A stretch of DNA of 64,000 nucleotides from Bartonella vinsonii subsp. berkhoffii ATCC 51672 (GTDB taxonomy: Bacteria > Pseudomonadota > Alphaproteobacteria > Rhizobiales > Rhizobiaceae): NCBI RefSeq assembly GCF_902825225.1, contig NZ_CADEAK010000004.1, positions 1 to 64,000 of the forward strand. Reading direction: 5' to 3'. A model generated the notes under the pieces. The model searched no databases. It was given only the letters and a program-made list of their open reading frames with translations, and was not told the origin of the DNA. The translations under genes were made by a program, and so were the position numbers. Below, in pieces: positions 36,916-47,339 of this stretch (the stretch's first letter is position 1; each line of letters opens with the position of its first letter).

Positions 36916-38709
36916 TTATACAAGAATCTTTCCCTCAGAAGAAACAGCATTTGCAATAACTTCATCATTCGCCTCATCAGGCAACAGCATATCATTATGC
37001 GCACATCCAGATGGAATCATAGGAAAACAATTTTCTAAATTATGAACACGACAATCAAAGAGAACTGGTTTATCACAATCAATCATTTGTTGAATTTTAT
37101 CATCAAGTTCATCCGGTTTTGAACAGTGAATACCAACGGCACCATAAGATTCCGCTAATTTCACGAAGTCAGGCATTGCTTCCGTATAAGAGTGAGAAAG
37201 CCGATTGCCATGCAACAACTGCTGCCACTGCCGGACCATACCCATATACTGATTATTTAAAATAAAAATTTTCACTGGCGTATTATGCTGAATTGCTGTT
37301 GCAAGTTCTTGAATGTTCATCTGAATTGAAGCGTCACCAGAAATACATAAAACAAGCGCATCAGGATGTGCAATTTGAACACCAATGGCAGCAGGAAGAC
37401 CATACCCCATAGTTCCCAACCCACCAGAAGTCATCCAATGTTTTGGCTCATCAAAGCGATAATATTGTGCAGCCCACATTTGATGCTGTCCAACATCCGT
37501 TGTGATATAAGCACACACATCTTTGGTAAGCGCATAAAGCCGTTCAAGAGCATATTGGGGCATAATGGCATCTTTTCTCTCGGCATATGCTAAAGAATTA
37601 CGTGCTTTCCAGCAATTAATTTGCGCCCACCACGCATCAAGATTTTTGCTTTTAAAGATTGGTTGCTGCATATGTAAGCGTCGATTGATATCTCCCAAAA
37701 CATGCGCGACATCACTAATAAGAGGAACTTCTACTTTTACGATCTTATTGATAGAAGAAGGATCAATATCAATATGGATAATGCGCGCATGAGGTGCAAA
37801 GGCATCAAGCCGTCCAGTGATACGATCATCAAACCGTGCCCCAACAGCAAGCATAACATCACAATCATGCATGGCCATATTAGCTTCATAGGTTCCATGC
37901 ATTCCAAGCATTCCAAGCCAATTTTTTCCAGAAGCAGGATAAGCACCAAGTCCCATAAGTGTTGAGGTAATTGGAAAATCTCTCAATTGAACTAACTCAC
38001 GCAAAAGCTGTACAGCTTTAGATCCCGATGAGATAACACCACCACCAGAATAAATAACAGGGCGTTTTGCTGTTGCTAAAAGAGAAACAGCACATTCGAT
38101 AGCCTCCTCTTTCGCCTTCAAAGAAGAAGGTATAGATGCCGAAACTTGAGGCGCTCTATAAATACCTGAAGCAAATTGAATATCTTTAGGAATATCAATC
38201 AAAACGGGTCCTGGACGTCCGGACTGAGCAATAGAGAAAGCCTCATGAATGATTTTCGCAAGATCATTTACATCTTCAACCAAACAATTATATTTAGTAC
38301 AAGGCTTTGTAATACCAACCGTATCAGCCTCTTGAAAGCCATTTGTTCCAATCACAGTTGTTGATACTTGACCAGAAAAACACACAAGTGGAATAGAATC
38401 CATTAATGCATCTTGCAAAGGCGTCACAGCATTCGTTGCACCTGGACCAGAAGTCACAAGCATAACGCCTACCTTTCCTGTACTCCGTGCATAGCCTTCA
38501 GCAGCATGTCCCGCGGCTTGTTCATGACGCACCAAAATATGCCGAACGACATCTTGTTGATAAATAACATCAAAAATAGGAAGCACAGCTCCACCCGGAT
38601 AACCAAAGAGATAATCAACCCCTTGATCAATAAGAGCTTGAACCACCATTTCAGCGCCCGACATTCTTTTTCCGTTCGCACTCTCTTGCATTCTTGGATA
38701 ATTTGTCAT
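36916..38709 (-). CDS. ilvB: Acetolactate synthase large subunit (biosynthetic)
   Basis: This 597-residue ThDP enzyme makes acetolactate or acetohydroxybutyrate, the first step of branched-chain amino acid synthesis. It shows [15 protein letters not shown], the catalytic Glu in [19 protein letters not shown], and the ThDP/Mg motif [20 protein letters not shown] (GDG-type, here GDA) with [12 protein letters not shown]. The ATG at 38709 (MTNYPRMQ) is chosen over an upstream ATG at 38763 that lies inside the terminator-like leader. The regulatory subunit ilvH is not adjacent. Also called ilvI in related genomes. Confidence 0.93.
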   Translation of the reverse strand: MTNYPRMQESANGKRMSGAEMVVQALIDQGVDYLFGYPGGAVLPIFDVIYQQDVVRHILVRHEQAAGHAAEGYARSTGKVGVMLVTSGPGATNAVTPLQDALMDSIPLVCFSGQVSTTVIGTNGFQEADTVGITKPCTKYNCLVEDVNDLAKIIHEAFSIAQSGRPGPVLIDIPKDIQFASGIYRAPQVSASIPSSLKAKEEAIECAVSLLATAKRPVIYSGGGVISSGSKAVQLLRELVQLRDFPITSTLMGLGAYPASGKNWLGMLGMHGTYEANMAMHDCDVMLAVGARFDDRITGRLDAFAPHARIIHIDIDPSSINKIVKVEVPLISDVAHVLGDINRRLHMQQPIFKSKNLDAWWAQINCWKARNSLAYAERKDAIMPQYALERLYALTKDVCAYITTDVGQHQMWAAQYYRFDEPKHWMTSGGLGTMGYGLPAAIGVQIAHPDALVLCISGDASIQMNIQELATAIQHNTPVKIFILNNQYMGMVRQWQQLLHGNRLSHSYTEAMPDFVKLAESYGAVGIHCSKPDELDDKIQQMIDCDKPVLFDCRVHNLENCFPMIPSGCAHNDMLLPDEANDEVIANAVSSEGKILV

Positions 38710-38739
38710 TTTTCCCACTCGCCTACTTGATAGCACAAT

Positions 38740-38788
38740 AAAAAAACTCCTAGAGGAGCGCATAAAAAAAAGGCCCCAAGGGGGAGCC
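38740..38788 (-). terminator. Two tandem attenuator-like hairpins in the ilvB leader
   Basis: On the minus strand GGCTCCCCC-TT-GGGGCC (38772-38788) is followed by eight T. A second hairpin, CTCC-TCTA-GGAG (38747-38758), is followed by seven T. Both lie between the predicted promoter and the ilvB start, so transcription could be stopped before ilvB. This is the architecture of an amino-acid attenuator. Confidence 0.6.
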
Positions 38789-38806
38789 TATGACACACAA
38801 AAACAT
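38750..38806 (-). CDS. Candidate leader peptide of ilvB
   Basis: An 18-codon [21 protein letters not shown], starts at 38806 and ends with TAG at 38750-38752. A purine-rich AAGGAGGGGG lies about 13 bases upstream. Six of 18 residues are Leu, Ile or Val, and the ORF runs through both terminator-like hairpins, so ribosome position would affect them. Leader function is inferred from layout; the codon bias toward Ile/Leu/Val is modest. Confidence 0.35.
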   Translation of the reverse strand: MFLCVIGSPLGPFFYALL

Positions 38807-38909
38807 CTATTGTATGATCCCCCCTCCTTCTTTCAATGCACAAATATAATAAAAAAAAAAATCCTATAAAAAGATTTTTAATTCCATAAACACCATTCGT
38901 CAATAAAAA

Positions 38910-38939
38910 ATTATACGTCTCCAAAAAATCAATTTACAA
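38910..38939 (-). promoter_or_regulatory. Candidate promoter of ilvB leader
   Basis: On the minus strand TTGTAA (38934-38939) and a perfect TATAAT (38910-38915) are 18 bases apart. Transcription would start about 95 bases upstream of the first attenuator-like element's ORF start. Confidence 0.5.
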
Positions 38940-38979
38940 TTCTTTCTTACATTGCTCTTCAAGCTTTTCTGCTCTTTTA

Positions 38980-39852
38980 TCAAGAAATAAGCATCCATTC
39001 TTTATCAAATTGATTACGAAACCACGTCATTTGCCTTTTTGCATACTGCCTCGTTTGTGTTTTCACCGTTTCAAGGGCACTCTCAAAATTTCTATATCCA
39101 TCCAAATAAGCTATAAATTCAGAGACCCCAATAGCCTTCATCACGGGTAAAGAAGGGGAAAGCATAAGCTCTTTCACAGCAAGCACTTCTTTTAAGACTC
39201 CTCTTTCAATCATAGAATCTAACCTTTTATGAATACGCTCATAAAGCAATTGACGTGGTGGAAGAAGAAGAATTTTTTCTAAATAATTTGAAGCAATAAG
39301 AGGTGTTGTTTTTTGCTCCTGCCACCAACTGAGGTTTTTATCAGTTGCATCATAGACTTCTAAAGCCCGTACAATACGCTGTCCATCTTGTGAAGAAATT
39401 TTCTCAGCAAGAACAGCATCAACCTGCAACAACTGGCGATAAAGACTTTCAGAACCTTCCTGATCAAGCCGAAGTCGCCATTTCTGGCGTACAGCATCTG
39501 GAACATGAGGAATTTTTGAAATTCCTTCTAAAAGAGCACGAAAATAAAGCCCTGTTCCACCAACAAAAATAAGTGATTGAGAAGAAAATACCGTCAATAA
39601 CTTCTCAACATCGCGCAACCAATGCCCTACTGAATAATTCACAGTAGGACTTACATAACCATAGAGATAATGTGAAACAATTTTAGTATCAGCCTCTGTC
39701 GGACGTGCCGTTAAAATATTTAAAACACCATAAACTTGCATGGAATCCGTATTAATAATGAAGGCATTTTTTTCTTGCGCCATCTGTAAGGCAAGCGCTG
39801 ATTTTCCACTTGCAGTTGGTCCCGCTATTAATGTAATCGTTCTCTGTTTCAT
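38980..39852 (-). CDS. miaA: tRNA dimethylallyltransferase
   Basis: MiaA adds a dimethylallyl group to A37 of tRNAs reading UNN codons. The P-loop is IAGPTASGKSALALQMA (residues 9-25), followed by INTDSMQVY and a LVGGTGLYFRALLEG-type motif (FVGGTGLYFRALLEGISKIP). The C-terminal part has KAIGVSEFIAYLDG and TRQYAKRQMTWFRNQ, which is diagnostic. At 290 residues the length is slightly short of E. coli but normal for this group. It lies immediately upstream of the ilvB promoter, reading the same way. Confidence 0.95.
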   Translation of the reverse strand: MKQRTITLIAGPTASGKSALALQMAQEKNAFIINTDSMQVYGVLNILTARPTEADTKIVSHYLYGYVSPTVNYSVGHWLRDVEKLLTVFSSQSLIFVGGTGLYFRALLEGISKIPHVPDAVRQKWRLRLDQEGSESLYRQLLQVDAVLAEKISSQDGQRIVRALEVYDATDKNLSWWQEQKTTPLIASNYLEKILLLPPRQLLYERIHKRLDSMIERGVLKEVLAVKELMLSPSLPVMKAIGVSEFIAYLDGYRNFESALETVKTQTRQYAKRQMTWFRNQFDKEWMLIS

Positions 39853-40485
39853 AAATGGAAATCTCTACTTCCATCAAACAACGATTTCTTGCAACACGCA
39901 TAACCAACCACGCAAAACTTGTATTTCATCTTCATTGCCATAGAGTGAACTCTTTAAACAAAAATACAAGCAGAACTTTTATAACGAACACAATGAAAAT
40001 ACTATGATAGTTCTGCTTCCTTGAAAAAAATGAACCCAAGAACAATACAAAAAAACCTCAAGGGATTTCTTCCTGTTATCATTATTCAATAACAAAACAC
40101 AGCCATAAAAATTCTTCTAAGGAACTATCATAAACCAAGATACTTTTTGCAACCTTAATATATAAATAACACTTAAGTTTAACGTACCCAAGAAAACAGC
40201 TTTATCTTTTATAAAAATGATTAATACTTTGATTTACAATAAGCACCTCGTAAATTATTTGCTTCAAGCTCTCATTTACAGCTGTTGCCTTTCCTTCTAT
40301 CAACTACAAAGCAAAGCACAGTCATATCCCTCAATGACTCCTTCTCCTACTCATCTTTCTAAATAATTGCTCTTTTGAAAAGTGAAGAAGTCGCTCCTAT
40401 CATACTTTTAATGGCAATAACAAAAACACAAAGAATGAGACACAACTTTTAAAACATCAATCTCTCAAACATTAGTCCCCAAACA
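39853..40485. other. Gene-free stretch
   Basis: About 630 bases with no supportable gene, repeat or RNA. It separates miaA from degP, both on the minus strand, and should contain the miaA promoter. Confidence 0.5.
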
Positions 40486-42003
40486 TTAGTCCATTGGAAT
40501 TGTTACAACTCGCAATTCTCCATCTGGACGCGCAATGATGAACAGAGCATTTTTACGCCCTGCCTCACGTAATTTATGAAGACGTTTTTTTACCTCATCA
40601 ATCGTTGTGATAGAACTCTGATTGATATCAACGATAACTTCACCAATGCAAATACGCTTTTTATCCGCCGTGCTATTTTGCGCAACAGATGTCACCACCA
40701 CCCCGCGAAGTTTATCGGTAATTGAATAGCGATGACGCAAATCTGCTGTAAGCTCAGATAATGTCATTCCCATAAAGTGCATTGTCATACTTTTTGATAC
40801 AGCATTGCCCTTTTCATCATCAGATTCCTCTGCTGTATTTTCATTCGCATCTGTTTCAATCAAACGACCAAGCTTAACCTTTACCGTTTTTTTCTGTCCA
40901 TTCCGCAAAACAGTGACATCTACTACTTTTCCCTCCGAACTTTCCGCTACCAAACGCGGCAAATCACGCGCATGCTTGATTTTTGCATTCCCAAAATAAA
41001 GAATGATATCCCCAGTCTGCAGCTGACTATTATCTACATCAGAATCTTCTATTTTACCAGCAACCAATGCTCCTACAGCGCTTTCTAATTTCAAACTTTT
41101 TGCAATATCTTCTGTTATTGGCTGAATACGAATAGCCAACCAGCCACGCCTTATTTCTCCAAAATCACGCAACTGATTAATAACAGAAAGAGCCATATCT
41201 GATGGTATAGCAAAACCAATACCAATAGACCCACCGGAAGGGGAAATAATTGCTGTATTAATTCCAATTACCTCACCATTTCTATCAAATAACGGACCTC
41301 CAGAATTGCCTCGATTAATCGCCGCATCTGTCTGAATAAAATTATCATAAGGCCCCGCATTAAGATCACGATTGCGTGCAGAAATAATACCAACCGTTAC
41401 ACTTCCACCAAAACCATAGGGATTGCCGATCGCCATAACCCAATCACCAATGCGCGCCTTTTCTGAATCACCAAAACGTACAGCTTTTAATTTTTTGCTT
41501 CCTGCATTGACTTGAAGCAGCGCCAAATCCGTCTTGCTATCCTTTCCAAGCAATTTCGCTTTTAGTTTTGTACCATCCGTAAAATTAACTTCAATATCAT
41601 CGGCATCAACAATAACGTGGTAATTTGTAACGATAAGCCCCCTTTGTGCATCAATCACAAAACCCGATCCCAAAGAACGTACCTTTTGAAACTGACTTCC
41701 TTTTTGACCATCTTGAGGTGTAAAAAAATCACTAAAATATTCTTGCAACAATGAATCTTTTGGTATAACCGGCACGGAAGTATTTTCGTCTTGTTCTGTA
41801 CCATCAACGGTCTGTGCTATGGAAATATTTACAACTGTCTCTAAAAGCTCCGCAGCCAAATCAGGAACAGAAGGCAGTGTATTTTTTGTTTCTTCTCCCC
41901 AAGACAAACTGATTGATCTTGATAAAAATAAAACCACACAGACAACAACTTTTGTGACAAAGAACTTCAAAGATGTACCCCCACCTACGACATTTCTAAC
42001 CAT
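40486..42003 (-). CDS. degP: Periplasmic serine protease of the Do/DegP family
   Basis: This 505-residue protease or chaperone has a signal peptide (about residues 1-36, ending near S-W-G-E). The catalytic triad is H129 (TNYHV), D159 (SKTDLALLQV) and S234 (RGNSGGPLF). Two PDZ domains follow (about 290-385 and 410-500), with the charged linker TDANENTAEESDDEKGN between them. It lies downstream of hflK-hflC, 167 bases after hflC, as in other Rhizobiales. It degrades or refolds misfolded envelope proteins. Confidence 0.92.
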   Translation of the reverse strand: MVRNVVGGGTSLKFFVTKVVVCVVLFLSRSISLSWGEETKNTLPSVPDLAAELLETVVNISIAQTVDGTEQDENTSVPVIPKDSLLQEYFSDFFTPQDGQKGSQFQKVRSLGSGFVIDAQRGLIVTNYHVIVDADDIEVNFTDGTKLKAKLLGKDSKTDLALLQVNAGSKKLKAVRFGDSEKARIGDWVMAIGNPYGFGGSVTVGIISARNRDLNAGPYDNFIQTDAAINRGNSGGPLFDRNGEVIGINTAIISPSGGSIGIGFAIPSDMALSVINQLRDFGEIRRGWLAIRIQPITEDIAKSLKLESAVGALVAGKIEDSDVDNSQLQTGDIILYFGNAKIKHARDLPRLVAESSEGKVVDVTVLRNGQKKTVKVKLGRLIETDANENTAEESDDEKGNAVSKSMTMHFMGMTLSELTADLRHRYSITDKLRGVVVTSVAQNSTADKKRICIGEVIVDINQSSITTIDEVKKRLHKLREAGRKNALFIIARPDGELRVVTIPMD

Positions 42004-42170
42004 GACATGCCTTTAACAAAATACTGCAAAAACCTGACTAAATTTATCTATTACAAAATGAGTATAGCTTAACACTTTACCATCTTCATCACAAAAGAAA
42101 GCAACTACAGAACACACTTCTCATGCAAAAAAAACTTGCAAAAAATTGTGTTTACAGTGCATTTTTATAT

Positions 42171-43106
42171 CTACTCTTCCCCAAGTTTTGAATCAGCTTT
42201 ACTGGCCCCAGTATTCATTGTTGATGGAAATTTTCTCTTTTCCAGTTGCGGATTGCGAAAATAGAAAAAGAAATCTTCGTTTGGTGAAATCACCATCGGA
42301 ATAGGCTCCAAATTCTTATACTGTTCCATTGCTAACCAAAAATCATAGAAGGATGGATTAACCTTCCTCGCATTCAATAAAAGGCGAATACTTTCAGCCT
42401 GACCTTCACCACGTGTAATTTCTGCATCACGTTTTGCAGCTGCTACAATTTCTTCATATTCACGATTAGCTTCCGCCACAATACGATCTCTCTCCTGCTG
42501 ACCACGAGCACGAATATTTTCCGCTACAGCCTCACGTTCAGCCGCCATTTGTCGATAAACATCTTCTGAAACAGCATCTGTTAAATCAGTTTTGCGAATA
42601 CGCACATCAATAATTTTAATACCCAACGAACCTGCATCTACAGAAAACTGCCGCTGCACTTCAGCCATCATTGCCCCCCGTTCATCTGATAAAGCTGCTC
42701 TAAATTCCCGCTTACCATAAACGGCTCGCAAAGCATCAATAAAACGGGGTGCAAGATTTTCACGCGCAGCAATTTGTGGACGCCCCGAAGCAATACGCTG
42801 TAAAAACAACTTAGGATCTGTAATACGATAAATAAAAAATGCATCCACTTCATAATAAGCTCCCCCCCTCACCTGTACAGATTGTGTAGGAACATCGTAA
42901 CGTAACAACCGATTATCAACGACAATCATCTTATCCACAAAGGGCACTTTCAAATAGATCCCAGGATTAGTTTCTACCTTAACAATTTGCCCAAAACGCT
43001 TAATTGCTACTTGTTGACGGGGATAGACAATAAAAAGAGACATCAATAAAGCCATCAAAAGAAGCACTATAGCACTAAAAATAAACAAAAAACGAGATTG
43101 CTGCAT
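42171..43106 (-). CDS. hflC: HflC, SPFH-domain modulator of FtsH
   Basis: This 311-residue inner-membrane protein has one N-terminal span (FIFSAIVLLLMALLMSLFIV) and a periplasmic SPFH/prohibitin domain (VAIKRFGQIVKVETNPGIYL, IDVRIRKTDL). The coiled coil near 185-245 (AAEREAVAENIRARGQQERD) contains REAVAE-type repeats typical of HflC, ending in EGQAESIRL. It pairs with HflK to form a cage around FtsH. It begins two bases after the hflK stop. Confidence 0.95.
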   Translation of the reverse strand: MQQSRFLFIFSAIVLLLMALLMSLFIVYPRQQVAIKRFGQIVKVETNPGIYLKVPFVDKMIVVDNRLLRYDVPTQSVQVRGGAYYEVDAFFIYRITDPKLFLQRIASGRPQIAARENLAPRFIDALRAVYGKREFRAALSDERGAMMAEVQRQFSVDAGSLGIKIIDVRIRKTDLTDAVSEDVYRQMAAEREAVAENIRARGQQERDRIVAEANREYEEIVAAAKRDAEITRGEGQAESIRLLLNARKVNPSFYDFWLAMEQYKNLEPIPMVISPNEDFFFYFRNPQLEKRKFPSTMNTGASKADSKLGEE

Positions 43107-43108
43107 AA

Positions 43109-44254
43109 TTAGCGTACTCCAGAAATGCGAGAATTCAATAGTGATGCAGAACGTGCTGATGTTTTTTTCGCGCTTTCTGAAGAATTGCTGCGTAACAATT
43201 CATTCAGAGGTAAATAAGGCACCACAGGAGAATTTATTTGATCAAGAACTAACTTGTTTGGTGAAGAAAGAATACGCCCCATCGTCTCCATATAAAGACG
43301 ATACCGTGTAGCCTCTGGTGAAATTTTAGCCTCACGGGCTATAGCCTGAAAACGCTCAGCACGTCCTCTTGCTTCTTCAACCATTTGTGCCTTTTCACCT
43401 TTTGCAATTTCCCGTGTACGTGAAGCTTCACCATTCGCTAAACCAATCTTAGTAAAACGCACACGATTTCCTTCTTCAACCATTCGCCCACGTTCCTGCT
43501 CTGCCTGTTGAACGGAATTAAACGCCGCCGCAACTTTTGTAGGAGGAGCAGCTTCGCTAATCGATACACGATTTATTTCAACACCGAGTTGATATTTATC
43601 CACAGTCAACTGGATAATTCTTCTAACATCATCAGCGACTTCTTCTTTCTTATCACGCAAAACATCATCAACGGGCCTCGAACCAATAACTTCACGCATT
43701 GCACTCTCAGCAACCTGACGCACTGTCCCTTCTTGATCATTCACATTAAACAAATACTGACTAGGATGTGAAATCCGATAGTAAACAGAAAAATTAACGT
43801 TCACAATATTCTGATCACTTGAAAGCATCAAACCGTCACTTTGTTGTGTTTGTCCGGACTGGCCCCCAATCGCAATTGTCTTTTCTGTTAAAGGCACTTT
43901 CATATAAGTCTCAATTGGCCAAAAGTGAAAATGCAAACCATCACCGATAATTTCTTCCTTAGGAACACCAAAACGCAATTCCACGGCTTGCTCATTTTGT
44001 TGAACAATATAAAAAGACTGATACAACAAAAAAAATACAGCGAGCAAAAACAAGAGCCCCCAAAGACCACTCCCACCAAATTGTTTAAGTTGATCTTGCC
44101 CTTTACGCAAAATATCATCAAGATGGGGACCATTGTCACCACCGTTATTATTACCAGAACCAAAGAAGTTTTTCGTTGGTGTTTTTTTGTCACCACTAGG
44201 TTTATTGTGATCGCCACTCCAAGGGCCGCTACCATTTTGATTTGTCCAGGGCAT
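43109..44254 (-). CDS. hflK: HflK, SPFH-domain modulator of FtsH
   Basis: From the ATG at 44254 (MPWTNQNGSGPWSGDHNKPS, ribosome site AGAGG) the protein has 381 residues. The Gly/Asn-rich N-terminus before the membrane span (WGLLFLLAVFFLLYQSFYIV) is typical of HflK. The SPFH domain follows (EQAVELRFGVPKEEI), then GVEINRVSISEAAPP and a helical tail with EGNRVRF and AKGEKAQMVEEARG. A longer frame to 44350 exists but overlaps the region just after folA and lacks a ribosome site. Confidence 0.95.
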   Translation of the reverse strand: MPWTNQNGSGPWSGDHNKPSGDKKTPTKNFFGSGNNNGGDNGPHLDDILRKGQDQLKQFGGSGLWGLLFLLAVFFLLYQSFYIVQQNEQAVELRFGVPKEEIIGDGLHFHFWPIETYMKVPLTEKTIAIGGQSGQTQQSDGLMLSSDQNIVNVNFSVYYRISHPSQYLFNVNDQEGTVRQVAESAMREVIGSRPVDDVLRDKKEEVADDVRRIIQLTVDKYQLGVEINRVSISEAAPPTKVAAAFNSVQQAEQERGRMVEEGNRVRFTKIGLANGEASRTREIAKGEKAQMVEEARGRAERFQAIAREAKISPEATRYRLYMETMGRILSSPNKLVLDQINSPVVPYLPLNELLRSNSSESAKKTSARSASLLNSRISGVR

Positions 44255-44350
44255 TTTTACCTCTTTTACTGAATACCATTCATCAAATATCAACCATTCA
44301 CTTAAATACCATAAAATGGCTCTTATCTGATTCCACTTCCATACAAACAA

Positions 44351-44860
44351 TTATTTTCGTTCATAAACCACAAAACGTGTTGGATGACTGTCTTTATCTC
44401 CTTCTGGAATATATTGTGTCTGCACAATAGTCCACTTTTCTTTGTCAAAAACAGGAAAAAAACTATCACCTTTAATGGAAGCTAAAACTTCTGTAAGGAA
44501 TATTTTATCAGCAATACTGAACCCTTGTTGAAAAATTTCACCACCACCAATAATAAAAACCGCATTTGCACCACTTTGAGAAGCTTCCCTTTTTGCAACA
44601 GCACAAGCCTGAGATAAAGAGTGGGTCGTAATAGCCCCTTCAGCGATAAAGTCATAATTGCGCGTAATGACAATATTCACGCGTCCTGGCAAAGGTTTCC
44701 CAAGAGAATCCCACGTTTTCCGCCCCATAATAATGGGTTTACCAAAAGTCAAAGTCTTAAAGCGTTGCAAATCTGTTGACAAGTGCCAAGGCATCGCACC
44801 TTCACGACCGATAACACCATTTTCTGCAACAGCTGCAATTAAACAAATTGGAACAGTCAT
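44351..44860 (-). CDS. folA: Dihydrofolate reductase
   Basis: This 169-residue enzyme reduces dihydrofolate to tetrahydrofolate using NADPH. Key motifs are [20 protein letters not shown] with the catalytic acid in the following helix (TDLQRFK), then [19 protein letters not shown] and [11 protein letters not shown]. The start overlaps the thyA stop by 4 bases (ATGA). ThyA turns methylene-THF into DHF and FolA restores THF, so the coupling is functional. Confidence 0.96.
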   Translation of the reverse strand: MTVPICLIAAVAENGVIGREGAMPWHLSTDLQRFKTLTFGKPIIMGRKTWDSLGKPLPGRVNIVITRNYDFIAEGAITTHSLSQACAVAKREASQSGANAVFIIGGGEIFQQGFSIADKIFLTEVLASIKGDSFFPVFDKEKWTIVQTQYIPEGDKDSHPTRFVVYERK

Positions 44861-45651
44861 ATTGCTACCGGTGCCTTGATATGTGAGTGTGCTTCATAAT
44901 TAAGCAATTCAAAATCCTCAAATTTAAAAGAAAAAAGATCTGTTACCGCTGGATTCATATGCATAGATGGTAAAGCATTTGGTATACGAGACAATTGACA
45001 TCGAGCCTGTTCAAAATGATTAGAATAAAGGTGAGCATCTCCAAGAGTATGAATAAAATCACCTACTTTAAGACCGCATACTTGTGCGATCATCATGGTT
45101 AACAATGCATAGGAAGCAATATTGAATGGAACACCTAAAAAAATATCCGCTGAACGTTGATAAAGTTGGCAAGATAATTTACCATCGGCAACGTAGAATT
45201 GAAAAAGACAATGACAAGGAGGGAGAGCCATTTCCTCTATCAATGCGGGATTCCACGCAGAAACAATTAAGCGACGAGAATCTGGCGTTTCCTTAATCAT
45301 AGCCAAAAGATTACTGATTTGATCGATATACTGTCCATCAGGAGCAGGCCAAGAACGCCATTGATAACCATAAATAGGACCAAGATTTCCTTTTTCATCA
45401 GCCCATTCATCCCAAATGGATACACCGTGTTCTTTCAACCACGCAATATTTGTATCACCTTTAAGAAACCACAAAAGTTCATAAATAATTGAACGCAAAT
45501 GCAGTTTCTTCGTTGTTAACAACGGGAATCCCGCCTGTAAATCAAACCGCATCTGATAGCCAAAAATCGATCGTGTCCCAATACCAGTTCGATCTGCACG
45601 ATCAACGCCCTGATTTAAAACATGCGATAAAAGATCAAGGTAATTTTTCAT
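44857..45651 (-). CDS. thyA: Thymidylate synthase (ThyA)
   Basis: This 264-residue enzyme methylates dUMP to dTMP with methylene-THF. The catalytic Cys is C146 in [12 protein letters not shown]. Other hallmarks are [18 protein letters not shown], the phosphate-binding [11 protein letters not shown], and [20 protein letters not shown]. The length equals E. coli ThyA. It is the first gene of the run thyA-folA-hflK-hflC-degP, all on one strand. The following 216 bases hold divergent promoters toward the MFS gene. Confidence 0.97.
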   Translation of the reverse strand: MKNYLDLLSHVLNQGVDRADRTGIGTRSIFGYQMRFDLQAGFPLLTTKKLHLRSIIYELLWFLKGDTNIAWLKEHGVSIWDEWADEKGNLGPIYGYQWRSWPAPDGQYIDQISNLLAMIKETPDSRRLIVSAWNPALIEEMALPPCHCLFQFYVADGKLSCQLYQRSADIFLGVPFNIASYALLTMMIAQVCGLKVGDFIHTLGDAHLYSNHFEQARCQLSRIPNALPSMHMNPAVTDLFSFKFEDFELLNYEAHSHIKAPVAI

Positions 45652-45867
45652 ACAAGTACATATGGCCGATTCTACTGATTAGAGAAAATTAAAATCCTAA
45701 AACCTATAAAAATACAATTTAAATCTCTCTCCTAAAACATTTTGCACAAGAAATTATTATGTTCTAATTAAATTTTTGACGCAAAAGATAAAATACTGTA
45801 GACAACCCTTAGAGGAATAAATACAGGGGAAAATAATACATGAACGTAGATAAAAAGGGATAGACTT

Positions 45868-47175
45868 ATGGAGAATGAAGCAACTCTAGCACCACATGAT
45901 ACAAGAAACCGTATTCTATCTATTGTGTCCAGCGCATCAGGTAATTTGGTAGAATGGTATGACTTTTATGTTTATTCATTTACATCAATTTATTTTGCAT
46001 CACAATTTTTTCCTTCTGATGGTAATGTTGTTGCTCAACTCTTAAAAGCTGCTGGCGTCTTTTTCATTGGATTTCTCATGCGCCCAGTCGGCGGATGGCT
46101 TTTCGGATATATTGCTGATCGTTATGGACGTAAACAATCAATGCTTATTTCTGTTTTCATGATGTGTGGTGGTTCCTTCCTCATTGCCATATTGCCCACT
46201 TATGAAACCATTGGGATAACAGCAGCAATTCTCCTTTTGTTACTCAGAATGCTTCAAGGACTTTCAGTTGGTGGAGAATATGGTACGACAGCAACCTATA
46301 TGAGCGAAGTTGCCCTTAAAAATCATCGAGGCTTCTTTGGTTCTTTCCAATACACCACACTGATTGGTGGTCAGCTTCTTGCTAGCCTTGTGATATTTAT
46401 TTTGGCACTTTATCTTACAGAAGATCAATTAAAAGCATGGGGTTGGCGTATCCCTTTTGCTATCGGAGGACTCGCTGCAATTGTTGCGATTTATCTGCGA
46501 CGCACCCTTCATGAAACAACGACCAAGGAAAGCCGTTCTAAAGAAAAAGCTGGGAGCATTAGAGAACTTCTGAGCAAACATAGAAAAGCTTTTTTTCTGG
46601 TTGTGGGTTTTACGGCTGGAGGATCGCTTACATTCTACACATATACAACCTATATGCAAAAATATCTGATCACGACCACCGGATTTGATAAACACACCGC
46701 TACCACTGTAATGACTGCTGCACTCTTTGTTTTTATGCTGCTCCAGCCTGCCTTTGGTGCTTTAGCAGATAAAATTGGCACAAAAACTTCACTGATTATT
46801 TGGAGCGCTCTATCTATTATCTTTACAATTCCTGGTCTTAGAGTCATTGGGAATACAGATAATACATGGGTCGCCCTATCTATCATTATTGGAATGCTCT
46901 GCATTATAAGCTTTTATACATCGATCTCTGGTATCATAAAAGCCGCCATGTTCCCTTCTTCAGTACGAGCAATTGGGGTTGGCCTTTCTTACGCAGTTGC
47001 TAACGCACTCTTCGGTGGTTCTGCTGAATCAGTAGCGCTTGGATTAAAAGATCTTGGATACGAATCACTCTTTTATTTTTATATAACTGGCATGATGATA
47101 ATTGCATTTATTGCTATTCTTTTGATGCCAGATACAAGCAAAGGGGGATATCTTCAAAATGACGATATCCATTAA
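45868..47175 (+). CDS. MHS-family MFS transporter, KgtP-like (copy 1)
   Basis: This 435-residue symporter of the metabolite:H+ family resembles alpha-ketoglutarate permease. Signatures are GNLVEWYDFYVYSFTSIYFA at TM1, GGWLFGYIADRYGRKQSMLI (motif A) and LQGLSVGGEYGTTATYMSEV near TM4. Twelve spans are predicted. It is a tandem paralogue of the gene at 47674-48981, with which it shares length and most sequence. The substrate is inferred to be a dicarboxylate or similar acid. Confidence 0.88.
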   Translation: MENEATLAPHDTRNRILSIVSSASGNLVEWYDFYVYSFTSIYFASQFFPSDGNVVAQLLKAAGVFFIGFLMRPVGGWLFGYIADRYGRKQSMLISVFMMCGGSFLIAILPTYETIGITAAILLLLLRMLQGLSVGGEYGTTATYMSEVALKNHRGFFGSFQYTTLIGGQLLASLVIFILALYLTEDQLKAWGWRIPFAIGGLAAIVAIYLRRTLHETTTKESRSKEKAGSIRELLSKHRKAFFLVVGFTAGGSLTFYTYTTYMQKYLITTTGFDKHTATTVMTAALFVFMLLQPAFGALADKIGTKTSLIIWSALSIIFTIPGLRVIGNTDNTWVALSIIIGMLCIISFYTSISGIIKAAMFPSSVRAIGVGLSYAVANALFGGSAESVALGLKDLGYESLFYFYITGMMIIAFIAILLMPDTSKGGYLQNDDIH

Positions 47176-47201
47176 ATTCTTTTACGTTACACATTTATAT
47201 T

Positions 47202-47237
47202 ACACAAAAAAGCTTAAGAAATTGAGCTTTTCTGTGT
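47202..47237 (+). terminator. Degraded terminator after transporter copy 1
   Basis: ACACAAAAAAGCT (47202-47214) can pair with AGCTTTTCTGTGT (47225-47237) with one mismatch. It occupies the position of the strong terminator that follows copy 2 and appears to be its decayed counterpart, as the T-run is interrupted. Confidence 0.5.
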
Positions 47238-47339
47238 AATGAATTGATAAAAATTCCATAAAAAAGAAAATACTATGAAATAATTCGCTTCTTGTAGCTA
47301 GCTTATAGAATGAAGAATACGTGTATAAAAATCTGTATT

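Noticed and set aside
38706-38924. 72-codon minus-strand ORF spanning the ilvB leader
   Set aside because: It runs through a promoter-like TATAAT and two terminator-like hairpins; better explained as leader RNA.
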